Assembly (NCBI GenBank): GCA_964367085.1 | Contig: CAYIWL010000005.1 | Location: forward strand, 1-26,447 | Direction of reading: 5' to 3' | Source: JACPIN01 sp964367085 | GTDB taxonomy: Archaea; Nanobdellota; Nanobdellia; SCGC-AAA011-G17; ARS1403 | Length of the DNA stretch: 26,447 bases | In this document: positions 8,947 through 16,800 of the stretch, in pieces | Numbering within the stretch: the first letter of the stretch is position 1 | Layout: every line of letters begins with the position of its first letter | Position numbers and translations under genes: made by a program | The notes under the pieces: generated by a model | What the model saw: the letters and a program-made list of their open reading frames with translations, nothing else | Database searches by the model: none | What the model was told of the DNA's origin: nothing

Positions 8947-9324
8947 TTATTTGACGAATTCTACATTGTCAAAGTTTTCAAATTCTTTATCCCCTGTTAA
9001 AAATTTAATACCCAATTTTTTTGCAATGATGTAACCTATGCAGTCAGTCATTGATAGATTTCTATCTTTATATTGCAATTTAAGCTTTGATGCGCCTTTA
9101 ATAACCTCCTTACCATAATCCGCAATAAATGGATAATACTTTTCTGAATATTCATCAGCCTTGGCATCTCCAAAATCTTTGAGAACATTATAATAGAGTT
9201 CAAATAAATTAAGCTTAGTTAAAATTACTCCTTTATCAGTATATCTTTTATAATTATCATTATCTAATAAAATCTCTATAATAGCATATGTATCAAAGAA
9301 ATAAACTTCATCATCTTCAATCAT
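8947..9324 (-). CDS. vapC: PIN-domain ribonuclease toxin (VapC-like)
   Basis: 125 residues from the preferred start. The PIN-domain acidic quartet is complete: Asp11 in YFFDTYAI, Glu42 in KLNLFELYY, Asp94 in SMTDCIGY and Asp112 in FLTGDKEF. These residues coordinate metal for RNA cleavage; VapC toxins typically cut tRNA or rRNA. An in-frame ATG at 9345 would overlap the antitoxin by 29 bases. The ATG at 9324 gives the usual 8-base toxin-antitoxin overlap (the ATG lies inside the end of the upstream gene, whose TGA is at 9317-9319), so I chose it. Translational coupling with the antitoxin is expected. The RNA target cannot be read from sequence. Confidence 0.85.
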   Translation of the reverse strand: MIEDDEVYFFDTYAIIEILLDNDNYKRYTDKGVILTKLNLFELYYNVLKDFGDAKADEYSEKYYPFIADYGKEVIKGASKLKLQYKDRNLSMTDCIGYIIAKKLGIKFLTGDKEFENFDNVEFVK

Positions 9325-9535
9325 TGTATAATTCTTTCCTTGCAAGGTCTTTAGCTCTCTGACCAGTCATTTTCCACCCCTTCAAACTACCAAAAGTTTC
9401 CTTTAAAACATTGGATTTCTTAAAAGCAATAACATGTATTTCATCATTCTCTCTAATTCCATTTAGCTTTTCTTTCGGTATGATTAATCCAACAGAATTT
9501 CCCCATTTCTTTACTTTTGTGTCAAACTCTAGCAT
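9317..9535 (-). CDS. vapB: AbrB/SpoVT-type antitoxin (VapB-like)
   Basis: A 72-residue DNA-binding antitoxin. Residues 6-22 carry the swapped-hairpin AbrB signature, with VKKWGNSVGLIIPKE conserved almost exactly. The C-terminal part (SLKGWKMTGQRAKDLA) is probably the flexible segment that threads through the toxin active site. It is first in a two-gene operon, overlapping the toxin by 8 bases, and a TATA-like CTTTTATATTAG lies about 19-30 bases upstream of its ATG. Such antitoxins usually autorepress the operon together with the toxin. Confidence 0.85.
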   Translation of the reverse strand: MLEFDTKVKKWGNSVGLIIPKEKLNGIRENDEIHVIAFKKSNVLKETFGSLKGWKMTGQRAKDLARKELYND

Positions 9536-9641
9536 AATTAGACAAATGTATAACTAATATAAAAGCTTATTGATTTAGAGACAAAAATAACTTTTCAAGT
9601 TTATAAATCCTTAAATATACTGTCTGAAATTTTATTTCTAT

Positions 9642-10091
9642 ATGGAGAAATCAGTTTATCTTGCAGGAGCAATAAAAGGCCTTACGTATAAAGGCTGTAA
9701 TGACTGGAGAGAATATGCTAAACAGGAATTAGTAAAACATAAGATCATTGGAATATCCCCCATGAGGGCCAAAGAATTTTTAGATACAGGGAAATTACTT
9801 CAGGAAAACTATGATCACGTGATTGCTTCTCAAGAAGGTGTTGTTGCAAGAGATAGGATGGATGTTAGAAGTTGTGATGTTATGTTAGCAAATCTATTAG
9901 GCTTAGAAAAAATAACTATAGGAACAATGGTAGAATATGGTTGGGCAGATGCATACAGAAAACCAGTTATAACAGTTATAGAGAAAACAGGAAACATCCA
10001 TGAACACTATTTTGTCAGAGAACTAACAGCATTCAGAGTAGAAACATTGGAAGAAGGATTATCTGTTGCTAAAGCAATATTAACTTATTAA
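9642..10091 (+). CDS. Nucleoside 2-deoxyribosyltransferase-like protein
   Basis: A 149-residue Rossmann-like protein. The N-terminus reads VYLAGAIKG, the usual first strand and loop of the family. Residues 76-87 contain the motif SCDVMLANLL, and residues 94-110 carry the catalytic-Glu motif GTMVEYGWADAYRKPVI with Glu98. Members cleave or exchange the N-glycosidic bond of (deoxy)nucleosides or nucleotides, as in purine/pyrimidine salvage, hydrolysis of deoxynucleoside monophosphates, or phage base-modification pathways. The stop codon is followed three bases later by a Ham1-like pyrophosphatase, so the two are almost certainly co-transcribed and may act on the same abnormal nucleotide pool. 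TATA-like elements lie at 9600-9607 and 9611-9618. Confidence 0.82.
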   Translation: MEKSVYLAGAIKGLTYKGCNDWREYAKQELVKHKIIGISPMRAKEFLDTGKLLQENYDHVIASQEGVVARDRMDVRSCDVMLANLLGLEKITIGTMVEYGWADAYRKPVITVIEKTGNIHEHYFVRELTAFRVETLEEGLSVAKAILTY

Positions 10092-10094
10092 GAA

Positions 10095-10676
10095 ATGAAA
10101 GAAATTATTTTTGCTACAACAAATAAAGGAAAGGTTCATTCTCTAAGTGCTATCCTAAACAGTTATGATATTAATGTTATCCAATATGACTTAGAATTAC
10201 CTGAGCCAAGAACAGATGATTTGCAGGAAATAGCAAGACATAAAGTGATGTTTGCTTATCAGCAAATCGGAAAACCTTGTGTAGCTTTGGATTCCGGGTT
10301 TTATATTGATTCTTTAAATGGTTTCCCAAAAACTTTTGTAAATTTTGCTTTAGAAACAATCGGGTTAGAGGGAATTTTAACATTAGTTGATGGAAAACAA
10401 AGGAATTGCGAATTTAGGAATTGTTTAGCTTATTATGATAGAATTTTATCAGAACCACTATACTTTATTTCTAATGTTCCAGGAACTTTATCGATGAATC
10501 AGAAGGGGGAACCAAGAGATTATTATTGGTCAGATCTGTTCTTTGTTTTTATACCAGAAGGAAAAAATGTAACCTTAGCGGAGATGTCGCCAGAAAAATA
10601 TCGGGAATGGAGACAGGAAAGGTATAAAGATTCTTTTGCAACAAAGTTTGCAGAATGGTATGTTAAGAACTCTTAA
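10095..10676 (+). CDS. Ham1/RdgB-like non-canonical NTP pyrophosphatase, divergent
   Basis: A 193-residue member of the ITPase/XTPase family, which hydrolyses deaminated purine triphosphates to monophosphate and pyrophosphate. The N-terminal substrate loop IIFATTNKGKV (T-x-N-x-x-K) and the catalytic Asp66 in VALDSGFYIDSLNGFPKTF follow the family pattern, as does the later TLAEMSPEKY. The usual C-terminal SHR purine-recognition motif is not recognisable; the region reads YREWRQERYKDSF. Base specificity may therefore differ from canonical RdgB. The gene starts 3 bases after the deoxyribosyltransferase-like gene. It could be a housekeeping clean-up enzyme or part of a specialised nucleotide pathway. 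Confidence 0.82.
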   Translation: MKEIIFATTNKGKVHSLSAILNSYDINVIQYDLELPEPRTDDLQEIARHKVMFAYQQIGKPCVALDSGFYIDSLNGFPKTFVNFALETIGLEGILTLVDGKQRNCEFRNCLAYYDRILSEPLYFISNVPGTLSMNQKGEPRDYYWSDLFFVFIPEGKNVTLAEMSPEKYREWRQERYKDSFATKFAEWYVKNS

Positions 10677-10697
10677 GAAAAATAAAAAAAGATATTA

Positions 10698-10964
10698 TCA
10701 ATCCTTTTCCAAAAATTTCTCAATATAATACATTATTCTTTCTCTTTTTTCAGAATTAATAGAAACTTCTTTGCCATAGCTTGTTGGTTTAACAAATAAA
10801 ACCTCTTCTTTAATCAATTCTTCAACATAATACTTTACAGTGCCTCTAAGATCTTTTGGGAATCCCTTAGGCAAATTATCAATTGAAGTGTGGCTATGGT
10901 TGAATTTTCCCAAACGGGTTAGTTTATGCAATATTTTTCCCTTTATTTCATCGTCAGACCACAT
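10698..10964 (-). CDS. Small winged-helix-like protein
   Basis: 88 residues, predicted mostly helical with a C-terminal amphipathic helix. The pattern KGKILHKLTRLGKF, a recognition-helix-like LRGTVKYYVEELIKEEVLFV and the hairpin KPTSYGKEVSIN resemble a winged-helix DNA-binding fold. I chose the ATG at 10964 over the one at 10994 because a GGTGG ribosome-binding site lies at 10972-10976 and the TATA element at 10998-11008 would start transcription near 10978, downstream of the earlier ATG. It is divergent from another winged-helix gene and could regulate it; that is inference. No specific family was recognised. Confidence 0.65.
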   Translation of the reverse strand: MWSDDEIKGKILHKLTRLGKFNHSHTSIDNLPKGFPKDLRGTVKYYVEELIKEEVLFVKPTSYGKEVSINSEKRERIMYYIEKFLEKD

Positions 10965-10997
10965 TAAAAGTCCACCAAAACATACTTTAAACAATAA

Positions 10998-11008
10998 AAT
11001 TTATATAC
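10998..11008. promoter_or_regulatory. Shared TATA element between two divergent HTH genes
   Basis: AATTTATATAC reads as TTTATATA on the plus strand (23-30 bases ahead of the ATG at 11030, leaderless) and as GTATATAAATT on the minus strand (transcription start near 10978, ahead of the ATG at 10964). One TATA element may serve both directions. Confidence 0.5.
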
Positions 11009-11029
11009 TTTGTTCTTCCAAAAATAATT

Positions 11030-11347
11030 ATGAAATCACTTTTACTGCAATTAACAGGGGAAATGCCACTATTTAAAATAATAGATTTTTTAGTAGATAA
11101 TAAAAGTATGGATTTTTCAAAATCAGAAATAGCCAAGGGGGCAGAAATTTCAAGGGCATCACTCTTCCAATACTGGACTGTTTTAGACACTCATAATATA
11201 GTTAAAGTCACGAGAAGATTCGGAAAAACAAATCTCTACACTCTAAACACAAATAGCGCAATAACAAAGAGAATCTTAGACCTGGAAAAGGCTTTGATTT
11301 CAGAGGCGCTTAACAAAGAACAGATGATTAAACCTATTGCTGTTTAA
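11030..11347 (+). CDS. Winged helix-turn-helix transcriptional regulator
   Basis: A 105-residue protein. Residues 15-75 form a winged helix: the helix FKIIDFLVDN, the HTH KSEIAKGAEISRASLFQYW, then the wing KVTRRFGKTNLYTLN. This resembles archaeal MarR/ArsR-like and putative transposon-flanking HTH proteins, though no ligand domain is present. The tail (about 80-105) is helical and may dimerise. A TATA element sits at leaderless spacing. The paired gene across the divergent promoter is also a small winged-helix-like protein, suggesting mutual or autoregulation; the target genes are unknown. Confidence 0.75.
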   Translation: MKSLLLQLTGEMPLFKIIDFLVDNKSMDFSKSEIAKGAEISRASLFQYWTVLDTHNIVKVTRRFGKTNLYTLNTNSAITKRILDLEKALISEALNKEQMIKPIAV

Positions 11348-11363
11348 AAAATAAAATTTCAGC

Positions 11364-11966
11364 CTAAACTCTCACAAAATAAATCAACCAAATTGTCTTT
11401 TCACTCATCTCTTTCTCTTTAAATTCAATTATTTCAAAATTATTCCTATTTAAAATATTCTTAAATTCTTTTTCCTGATAATAAGAAAACAATCTCGGTC
11501 CTTCATCATCTTCTATCCTCTCTCCTTTACCTTTCTTTATAGAAATAAAACCAACGCCTTTAGATTTTACAACTTCATTTATTTTACTAAGAGCTTCATC
11601 AATTCTATTTTTTGGTATGTGTAAAAGTGTAGCAGAGGTCCAGAAACCATCAAAGTAATCAGGAAGAAAATCAAGCTCGTAAATAGATTGCTGTAAGAAT
11701 TTACCTTCAGGACAATTTTTCTTTGCTTCTTTCAATAAACCTTCTGAAACATCCACTCCGGTATAATCATATCCAATTCCAATAAGTTCTCTTGCATCCC
11801 TCCCTCCACCAGCGCCAATTTCCAAAATCTTTCCAGAAGGCAATAAATCATGGAATTTATTCATCTCTTCACTCCAAAAACCTTTAGTAGAATGCTTAGA
11901 AGCCCACTCAGATGAATTCTTATTATAAGTATTTACTGTGTCTAACTCTTCACGCGCGAGGTTCAT
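11364..11966 (-). CDS. Class I SAM-dependent methyltransferase
   Basis: 200 residues with a complete Rossmann methyltransferase core. Motif I is ILEIGAGGGRDARELI, motif II is YTGVDVSEGLL with the ribose-binding Asp, and FDGFWTSATLLHI is the motif IV region that faces the substrate; the later strand VGFISIKKG and the terminal strand WLIYFVRV complete the sheet. The family is closest to the small Methyltransf_11/25-type enzymes that act on diverse small molecules, so the acceptor cannot be inferred. The TATA box GTTTTTATAAAT on the minus strand (plus 11985-11996) is at leaderless distance. It converges with the HTH gene with a 16-base gap. Confidence 0.85.
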   Translation of the reverse strand: MNLAREELDTVNTYNKNSSEWASKHSTKGFWSEEMNKFHDLLPSGKILEIGAGGGRDARELIGIGYDYTGVDVSEGLLKEAKKNCPEGKFLQQSIYELDFLPDYFDGFWTSATLLHIPKNRIDEALSKINEVVKSKGVGFISIKKGKGERIEDDEGPRLFSYYQEKEFKNILNRNNFEIIEFKEKEMSEKTIWLIYFVRV

Positions 11967-12046
11967 AATAAGATAGAAATTAATTGTTTTTATAAATATA
12001 ATTGAAAATAAAAAAATAAATTAAATTTTCCATAAAACTTCAAACT

Positions 12047-12451
12047 TTATTTTCCGTATTTAGCGATTAATTCTTTCAAAGCTTCATCAGCTTCTTCAAA
12101 TTCTTCTCGGTGTTCTCCAAAATCAATTTCTCTTGATAGCAAATGATCTAATCTATTCATTTTCCATTCAGCACCATTTTCCCTAATTCTATCAATTTTA
12201 TCATCTCCATCTAAATCTTGATAAAGTTTAGAATCAAATAATCTATGTCCTAGTCCAGGATAAATCTTAATATCTACAGAACCGTCAGCATATTCGCTGT
12301 ATTCGACATGTCCTGTTAATCCAGTAGCATAAGAATAAGTTTCATGAGTTGAATTTTTAATGTGTCTATTGTTCCAGAGGTTGTTACAAGCTCTAGTTCC
12401 GCTCAAAATAATCCCCAAACTTATCCCTGCTGCAATTAATTCTTTTTTCAT
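12047..12451 (-). CDS. Small secreted protein with calcium-loop-like motif
   Basis: 134 residues. The N-terminus (about 1-22) has Lys-Lys then a hydrophobic helix, suggesting a signal peptide or signal anchor; a Cys22 could be lipidated but the lipobox is poor. Residues 79-88 (DLDGDDKIDR) resemble a calcium-binding EF-hand or thrombospondin-type-3 loop. The C-terminal third is a charged helix with many Glu residues. I do not recognise a family. It lies downstream of, and in the same direction as, the S-layer-like gene, but T-rich sequence lies between them and a TTTTTAAAAA TATA-like element precedes it, so it may be transcribed separately. Confidence 0.65.
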   Translation of the reverse strand: MKKELIAAGISLGIILSGTRACNNLWNNRHIKNSTHETYSYATGLTGHVEYSEYADGSVDIKIYPGLGHRLFDSKLYQDLDGDDKIDRIRENGAEWKMNRLDHLLSREIDFGEHREEFEEADEALKELIAKYGK

Positions 12452-12484
12452 GGTTAATGTGTGTTTTCAGATGATATCTTTTTT

Positions 12485-12510
12485 TAAAAATAAAATAAAA
12501 AAAGAAAAAG
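12485..12510 (-). terminator. T-rich archaeal terminator after the S-layer-like gene
   Basis: On the minus strand, directly after the stop codon at 12513, several T runs follow one another within about 26 bases without a stem. Archaeal RNA polymerase terminates on such tracts. Confidence 0.45.
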
Positions 12511-12512
12511 AC

Positions 12513-13808
12513 TTAATAGTAAGTCTGTCCAGCTTCTTTCTCTTCTTCTAATCCAGGCTCGTCTCCACCATTTTCACTTCTTAACTTTGTGAAAGCGATT
12601 ATCAAGCCCAAGATTACTAACAAGATTGCAAGTACAGCAAATCCAATTTCAAGTCCCTTTCTCAAGTCGCCTGAAGATTTAGCAACACTAGCTTGTAGAT
12701 TTACTTCCTTTACAACTTGTCCGTTGGATTTAACTTTAACAGTTAAGCTCTGCTCACCAACAACGCTTGGAGTTACCTTTACAAGTAATTCTCCAGTGTC
12801 GCCAGCATTTACAGCAACGAAACCAGGATCAACGCTTGCGCTTCCCCAGCTGCCAACTCCAAGAACCTCAGCTGAATATCTTACAGCCTCGTTTCCGAAA
12901 TTTGCAATCATTACTTTATAGCTTGCAGTTTCCCCAACTTTAACATCTTTCCTTGTTGCATCAATGCTTATCAAAGATTCTGTTGAAGCAGCTTCTTTTC
13001 CATCAACAACAAGTGTAAACTCTTCGCTTACAACTTCATGTCCTCTGCTGAAGATTAATTCAACTTTAGCTTCGTAGTTGCCTGATTCAGCATCTTTTGG
13101 AATTCTGCCGAATAGCTCAACATCGCCGGAAGTTTCTTCATCATTGTCATTGTCTTCAGGAACAAGCTCATCAATATAGTCTCTTGCAATGAAGCCAAGT
13201 TCAGGAATGCTCAACTTTACTTGTATATCCTCTTCTTTGTTATCTCCCATATTCTCTACTCTGATAGTTGTGAATAGCATATCACCAGCATTTACAACAG
13301 TTCCAGGTCTGAAGATAACATCGACAAGTCTTAAGTCGTGCCTTTTCTCGTCAACTCTTAAGGAATAGCTCTTTCTTGCTTCATTATTGCCGTCAAAAGC
13401 TTCAACATGCAAAGTGTAGCTTTTAGAACTTCCCCTAGTATCAGCATCTATATCATTTGGCAAAGAAACACTCAAAGTTTTCTTGTACAAGCCGCTAGGC
13501 TCAACTTTGAATATCTTAGTCTGTTCAGCAACGTCACCATATTCATAACCGCCGATCCATGCCTTAACTTTGACATCATCACGTACAGTTCCAACGCCTG
13601 ATTGCATCCCCTTTACCCAAATTTCAACATCTAAGCTATCTCCTCTTTCAAAAGTAATAAAATTTACATCATTCTCGCTAACAGTTCTACTCTCAACTTC
13701 AACGCTGTCAATAACGTAGTCATGACTTGTTGCAGCAGAAACGTTTCCTAAGCTGAATAAGCCTAGTAACAATACTGTTATAATCCTAAGTGCACTTTTG
13801 AATTTCAT
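12513..13808 (-). CDS. Membrane-anchored S-layer-like protein with CARDB-type modules
   Basis: 431 residues with the topology of an archaeal surface protein. There is a signal peptide (1-25, ending in NVSA), an extracellular beta-rich region of about 355 residues, one transmembrane helix near 388-408 and a short acidic cytoplasmic tail. The ectodomain appears to hold three or four Ig-like/CARDB-type modules; the second (about 155-270, with VKLSIPEL) resembles the C-terminal module of the giant protein encoded just upstream. It ends in a module with the NFGNEAVRYSAEV pattern of bacterial and archaeal surface-domain repeats. It has its own TATA box (13851-13858) and carries the same operator-like palindrome as the ParA-led operon. 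It is probably a cell-surface scaffold or anchor for the giant protein; this role is inferred. Confidence 0.78.
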   Translation of the reverse strand: MKFKSALRIITVLLLGLFSLGNVSAATSHDYVIDSVEVESRTVSENDVNFITFERGDSLDVEIWVKGMQSGVGTVRDDVKVKAWIGGYEYGDVAEQTKIFKVEPSGLYKKTLSVSLPNDIDADTRGSSKSYTLHVEAFDGNNEARKSYSLRVDEKRHDLRLVDVIFRPGTVVNAGDMLFTTIRVENMGDNKEEDIQVKLSIPELGFIARDYIDELVPEDNDNDEETSGDVELFGRIPKDAESGNYEAKVELIFSRGHEVVSEEFTLVVDGKEAASTESLISIDATRKDVKVGETASYKVMIANFGNEAVRYSAEVLGVGSWGSASVDPGFVAVNAGDTGELLVKVTPSVVGEQSLTVKVKSNGQVVKEVNLQASVAKSSGDLRKGLEIGFAVLAILLVILGLIIAFTKLRSENGGDEPGLEEEKEAGQTYY

Positions 13809-13810
13809 TT

Positions 13811-13819
13811 TTAACCCCC
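13811..13819 (-). promoter_or_regulatory. GGGGGTTAA leader element
   Basis: On the minus strand GGGGGTTAA ends three bases before the ATG at 13808. The same element occurs before the giant-protein gene (18666-18674), a shortened CGGGTTAA precedes the ATPase gene, and a G-rich run precedes the beta-barrel gene. It may be a variant ribosome-binding site. Confidence 0.5.
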
Positions 13820-13850
13820 TATAATGTTGTTATTTTACAGTTAAACGTTA

Positions 13851-13858
13851 TTTATAAA
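13851..13858 (-). promoter_or_regulatory. TATA box of the S-layer-like gene
   Basis: TTTATAAA on the minus strand, 43-50 bases ahead of the ATG. It predicts a leader of about 20 bases that includes the GGGGGTTAA element. Confidence 0.6.
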
Positions 13859-13873
13859 CTTTTTGGTAGTGAA

Positions 13874-13893
13874 TTGTCACGTGCAGTAACAAC
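13874..13893. promoter_or_regulatory. Operator-like near-palindrome, copy 1
   Basis: On the minus strand: GTTGTTAC, five bases, GTGACAA. The arms TTGTTAC and GTGACAA are inverted repeats with one mismatch. The site ends 15 bases upstream of the TATA box, where activators usually sit, and lies just downstream of the stop codon of the giant-protein gene. The same arms with the same spacing occur at 21745-21764. Confidence 0.65.
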
Positions 13894-13894
13894 T

Positions 13895-16800
13895 TTATTC
13901 AACCAAAAAGCCAATCACCTCTACTACTTCATCCTTATTACTACTTACAGTTACAATTACATATATCGTCTCGTCTTCAACATCCTCAGGAACAACAGCT
14001 AAAAATCCTCTATTTTCGCTCTTCTTTTTCTTGAGGTCAAACTCGCTGCTTCTCTCATAGTAGTCAAGCTGAGGTATGCTCAAAGTTACTTTTACATTTT
14101 CTTCTTTGACATTCCCTTTATTGTCTACAACAACTTCAACAGCAAAGGCTTCTCCTCTCCTCACGGTTTCCCAATTATTTACGATTATGTTCTTCACATT
14201 CAGTACATGCTTCTTAACTGCTTTCTTTCCAGCTGGTTTTGCAATCGGCTCTAAGTTGTCATTAACAATTACAATTACTGTCTTGCTGTCACTACCGCCT
14301 TTTAATTTCCCATTCTCCAAGTCAAACACTCTGAAAGTGATTACATAGTTCTGCCCGCCTTGAGTATTTGTCGGAGTCCAGCTAAACTCTTTCTTGTTTT
14401 CGTCAAACACAGAGCCAATTGGTAAGTTCACAGCTTCAAATTTCAAATTATCATTGTCTGCATCTCTTGCATCTAGACTCAATACTAAACCCTCTCCTTC
14501 ATTTATTATGACATGGCTTACAGCATTGCCTGCTCGTGTCACGATCAAAACAGGATTCCTATTCTTAGTAGGTTGAATGATAGGAGAAGCTTTAACAGTG
14601 AACACTGCACTATCACTATCTATTGCACTGCTAGGATCTCTTGCAGTAAACAAGATTGTCTCGCTTCCAATGAAACCAGCAGGATATGAAACTCTTGCAA
14701 TCCTATCTGAGCCTATGTTTACATTTAACCTGGAATTTCCTGAAATACTCCATCTAATTTCACCGTCCGTATTGTCAACATCAGTTACAAAATTATCTAA
14801 ATTGATCTCGCTGAATCTTCCTCCTTCTGTTACAATTTGATCTGTAATGTTTGCTACAACCGGAGCATTATTTATTCTAGGCGTTTCCTTGACTAAAATG
14901 CTTACTGTTTCATAGTCGCTCAATTTTCCATCACTTGCAGTGACAGCAAATATGTGCCTTCCAATATCAGCTTCAGAAGTCCTCCAAGTAAATCTGTTCC
15001 CATCTTGCAGGAATTTATTTCCTGTAATGCTGTAAACTATTCTATCATTGTCATTATCGTGGGCATTAACATTTAGCTCGACTAATTCTCCTCTAAATAC
15101 TTCTCTAACACCGTCGATGCGGTCAATCACAGGAGCACTATTTATCGCATTTATTCTTATGTTGACAACAGCAGTATCTGTTGCTCCAGAGCTGTCTATT
15201 GCTCTGTAAGTAAAGCTATCAATCCCAAAAATATTTCTATCTGGAGTGTACCTTATTTTTCCGTTTTCTATCGTGGCGCTTCCTTTTCTCGGAGAAACTG
15301 CAACTGATTCTATCCTTGGCTTATTATCTTCAATATCGTGATCATTTGCCAGCACGTCAATCAACACAGGCATATCTTCATTTGTTGCTATAAAATCATC
15401 ATTCGCAGAAGGAACATCATTAATAGGCTTTACAGTTATTGAAACTCTTCCAATATTACTATAAGAGATTCCATCATTAACTTTAAATGTAAATATATCA
15501 TTACCGTTAAAGTCTCTATTTGGTGTGTAAGTTACCTGTCCATTTGAATTGAAATTGGATAACCTTCCATTTGCAGGATTGGTTACTATTTCGAAAGTTA
15601 ATCTGTCATTATCAACATCTAAGCCTCTAAGCATTATCGCCTGAGAAGTATCTTCATTCATCACTACAGACATATCTTCAGCAGACGGCGCCCTATTAAA
15701 GTCAACAACATTAATTCTAAAACCTTGAAATGCTTTTAATGCACTGTCAGAAACTTCAACAATCACGATGTGTATTCCCCTCTGCTCAAAAGTAGGAACC
15801 CATGAAATCAATCCGGTATCTGAATTTATACTCATTCCATTTGGCTTTGATGCAAGTGAAAAAATTAAGGCGTCATTATCTGCATCAAAGGCATCCACAT
15901 CATACCTATAAGGAGTTCCTTCTATTGTACTTGTTACAGGAGATGAAATTACTGAAGGTGCATCATTAATTGGTTGGATTGCTATAGAGATTCTTCCAAC
16001 ATTGCTATCGGAAATCCCGTCATTAACTTTAAATGTAAATGAATCATCCCCGTTAAAGTTTTTATTAGGAGTATATGTTACTGTTCCATTTGCAGAATCA
16101 AAATTTAAAAGCCCTCCATTTGATGGATTTGATATAATTACAAATCTCAGATCATCATTGTCTGAATCAGAACCTTTTAGTATTATTGTTTGTTCTGTAT
16201 CCTCATTTATTATCAAAGATGCATCAATTGCAGAGGGCATTCTGTTTACATTGTTCACATTTATCTGAACATTTTCAAAATCAAACGCATCTTTTGCATC
16301 AGTTACTCTAAATATAACATTATAACTTCCAGATTGCTCAAATGTAGGAACCCATGAAAATATTTTTGTATCTTGATTAAACACAGCCCCATTTGGTAAA
16401 TTGCTTACTTCAAATCTCAAAACATCATTGTCAACATCCATAGCTGAAATTGCAAATTCTAATTTCTGGTTTTCGTTGACGAATTTGTTTCCAATAGAGG
16501 ATAATATAGGAGGATTATTTATCTCTACCTTGGGTTTTTCCTTTACAAGAACATTTATAGTCTCATAATCACTTAGCTTTCCGTCGCTAACACTAACAGC
16601 AAATACATGCCTTCCAACATCAGCATCAGAAGTTCTCCAAGTAAATTTATTTCCGTTTTGCGAAAAAAGATTTCCAGTAATGCTGTAAATTAATTCATCA
16701 TTATCAACATCACGAGCATTAACAATTAATTCAACAATGTCGCCAGCAAATACTTCTCTAGCACTGTCGATGTTGTTAATTACAGGGGCATTATTCAATA

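Noticed and set aside
16002..16268. Open frames on the plus strand within the giant-protein gene (this and several others)
   Set aside because: They are antisense shadows of the repeat domains, rich in Ser/Thr/Phe, without leaders or conserved motifs.
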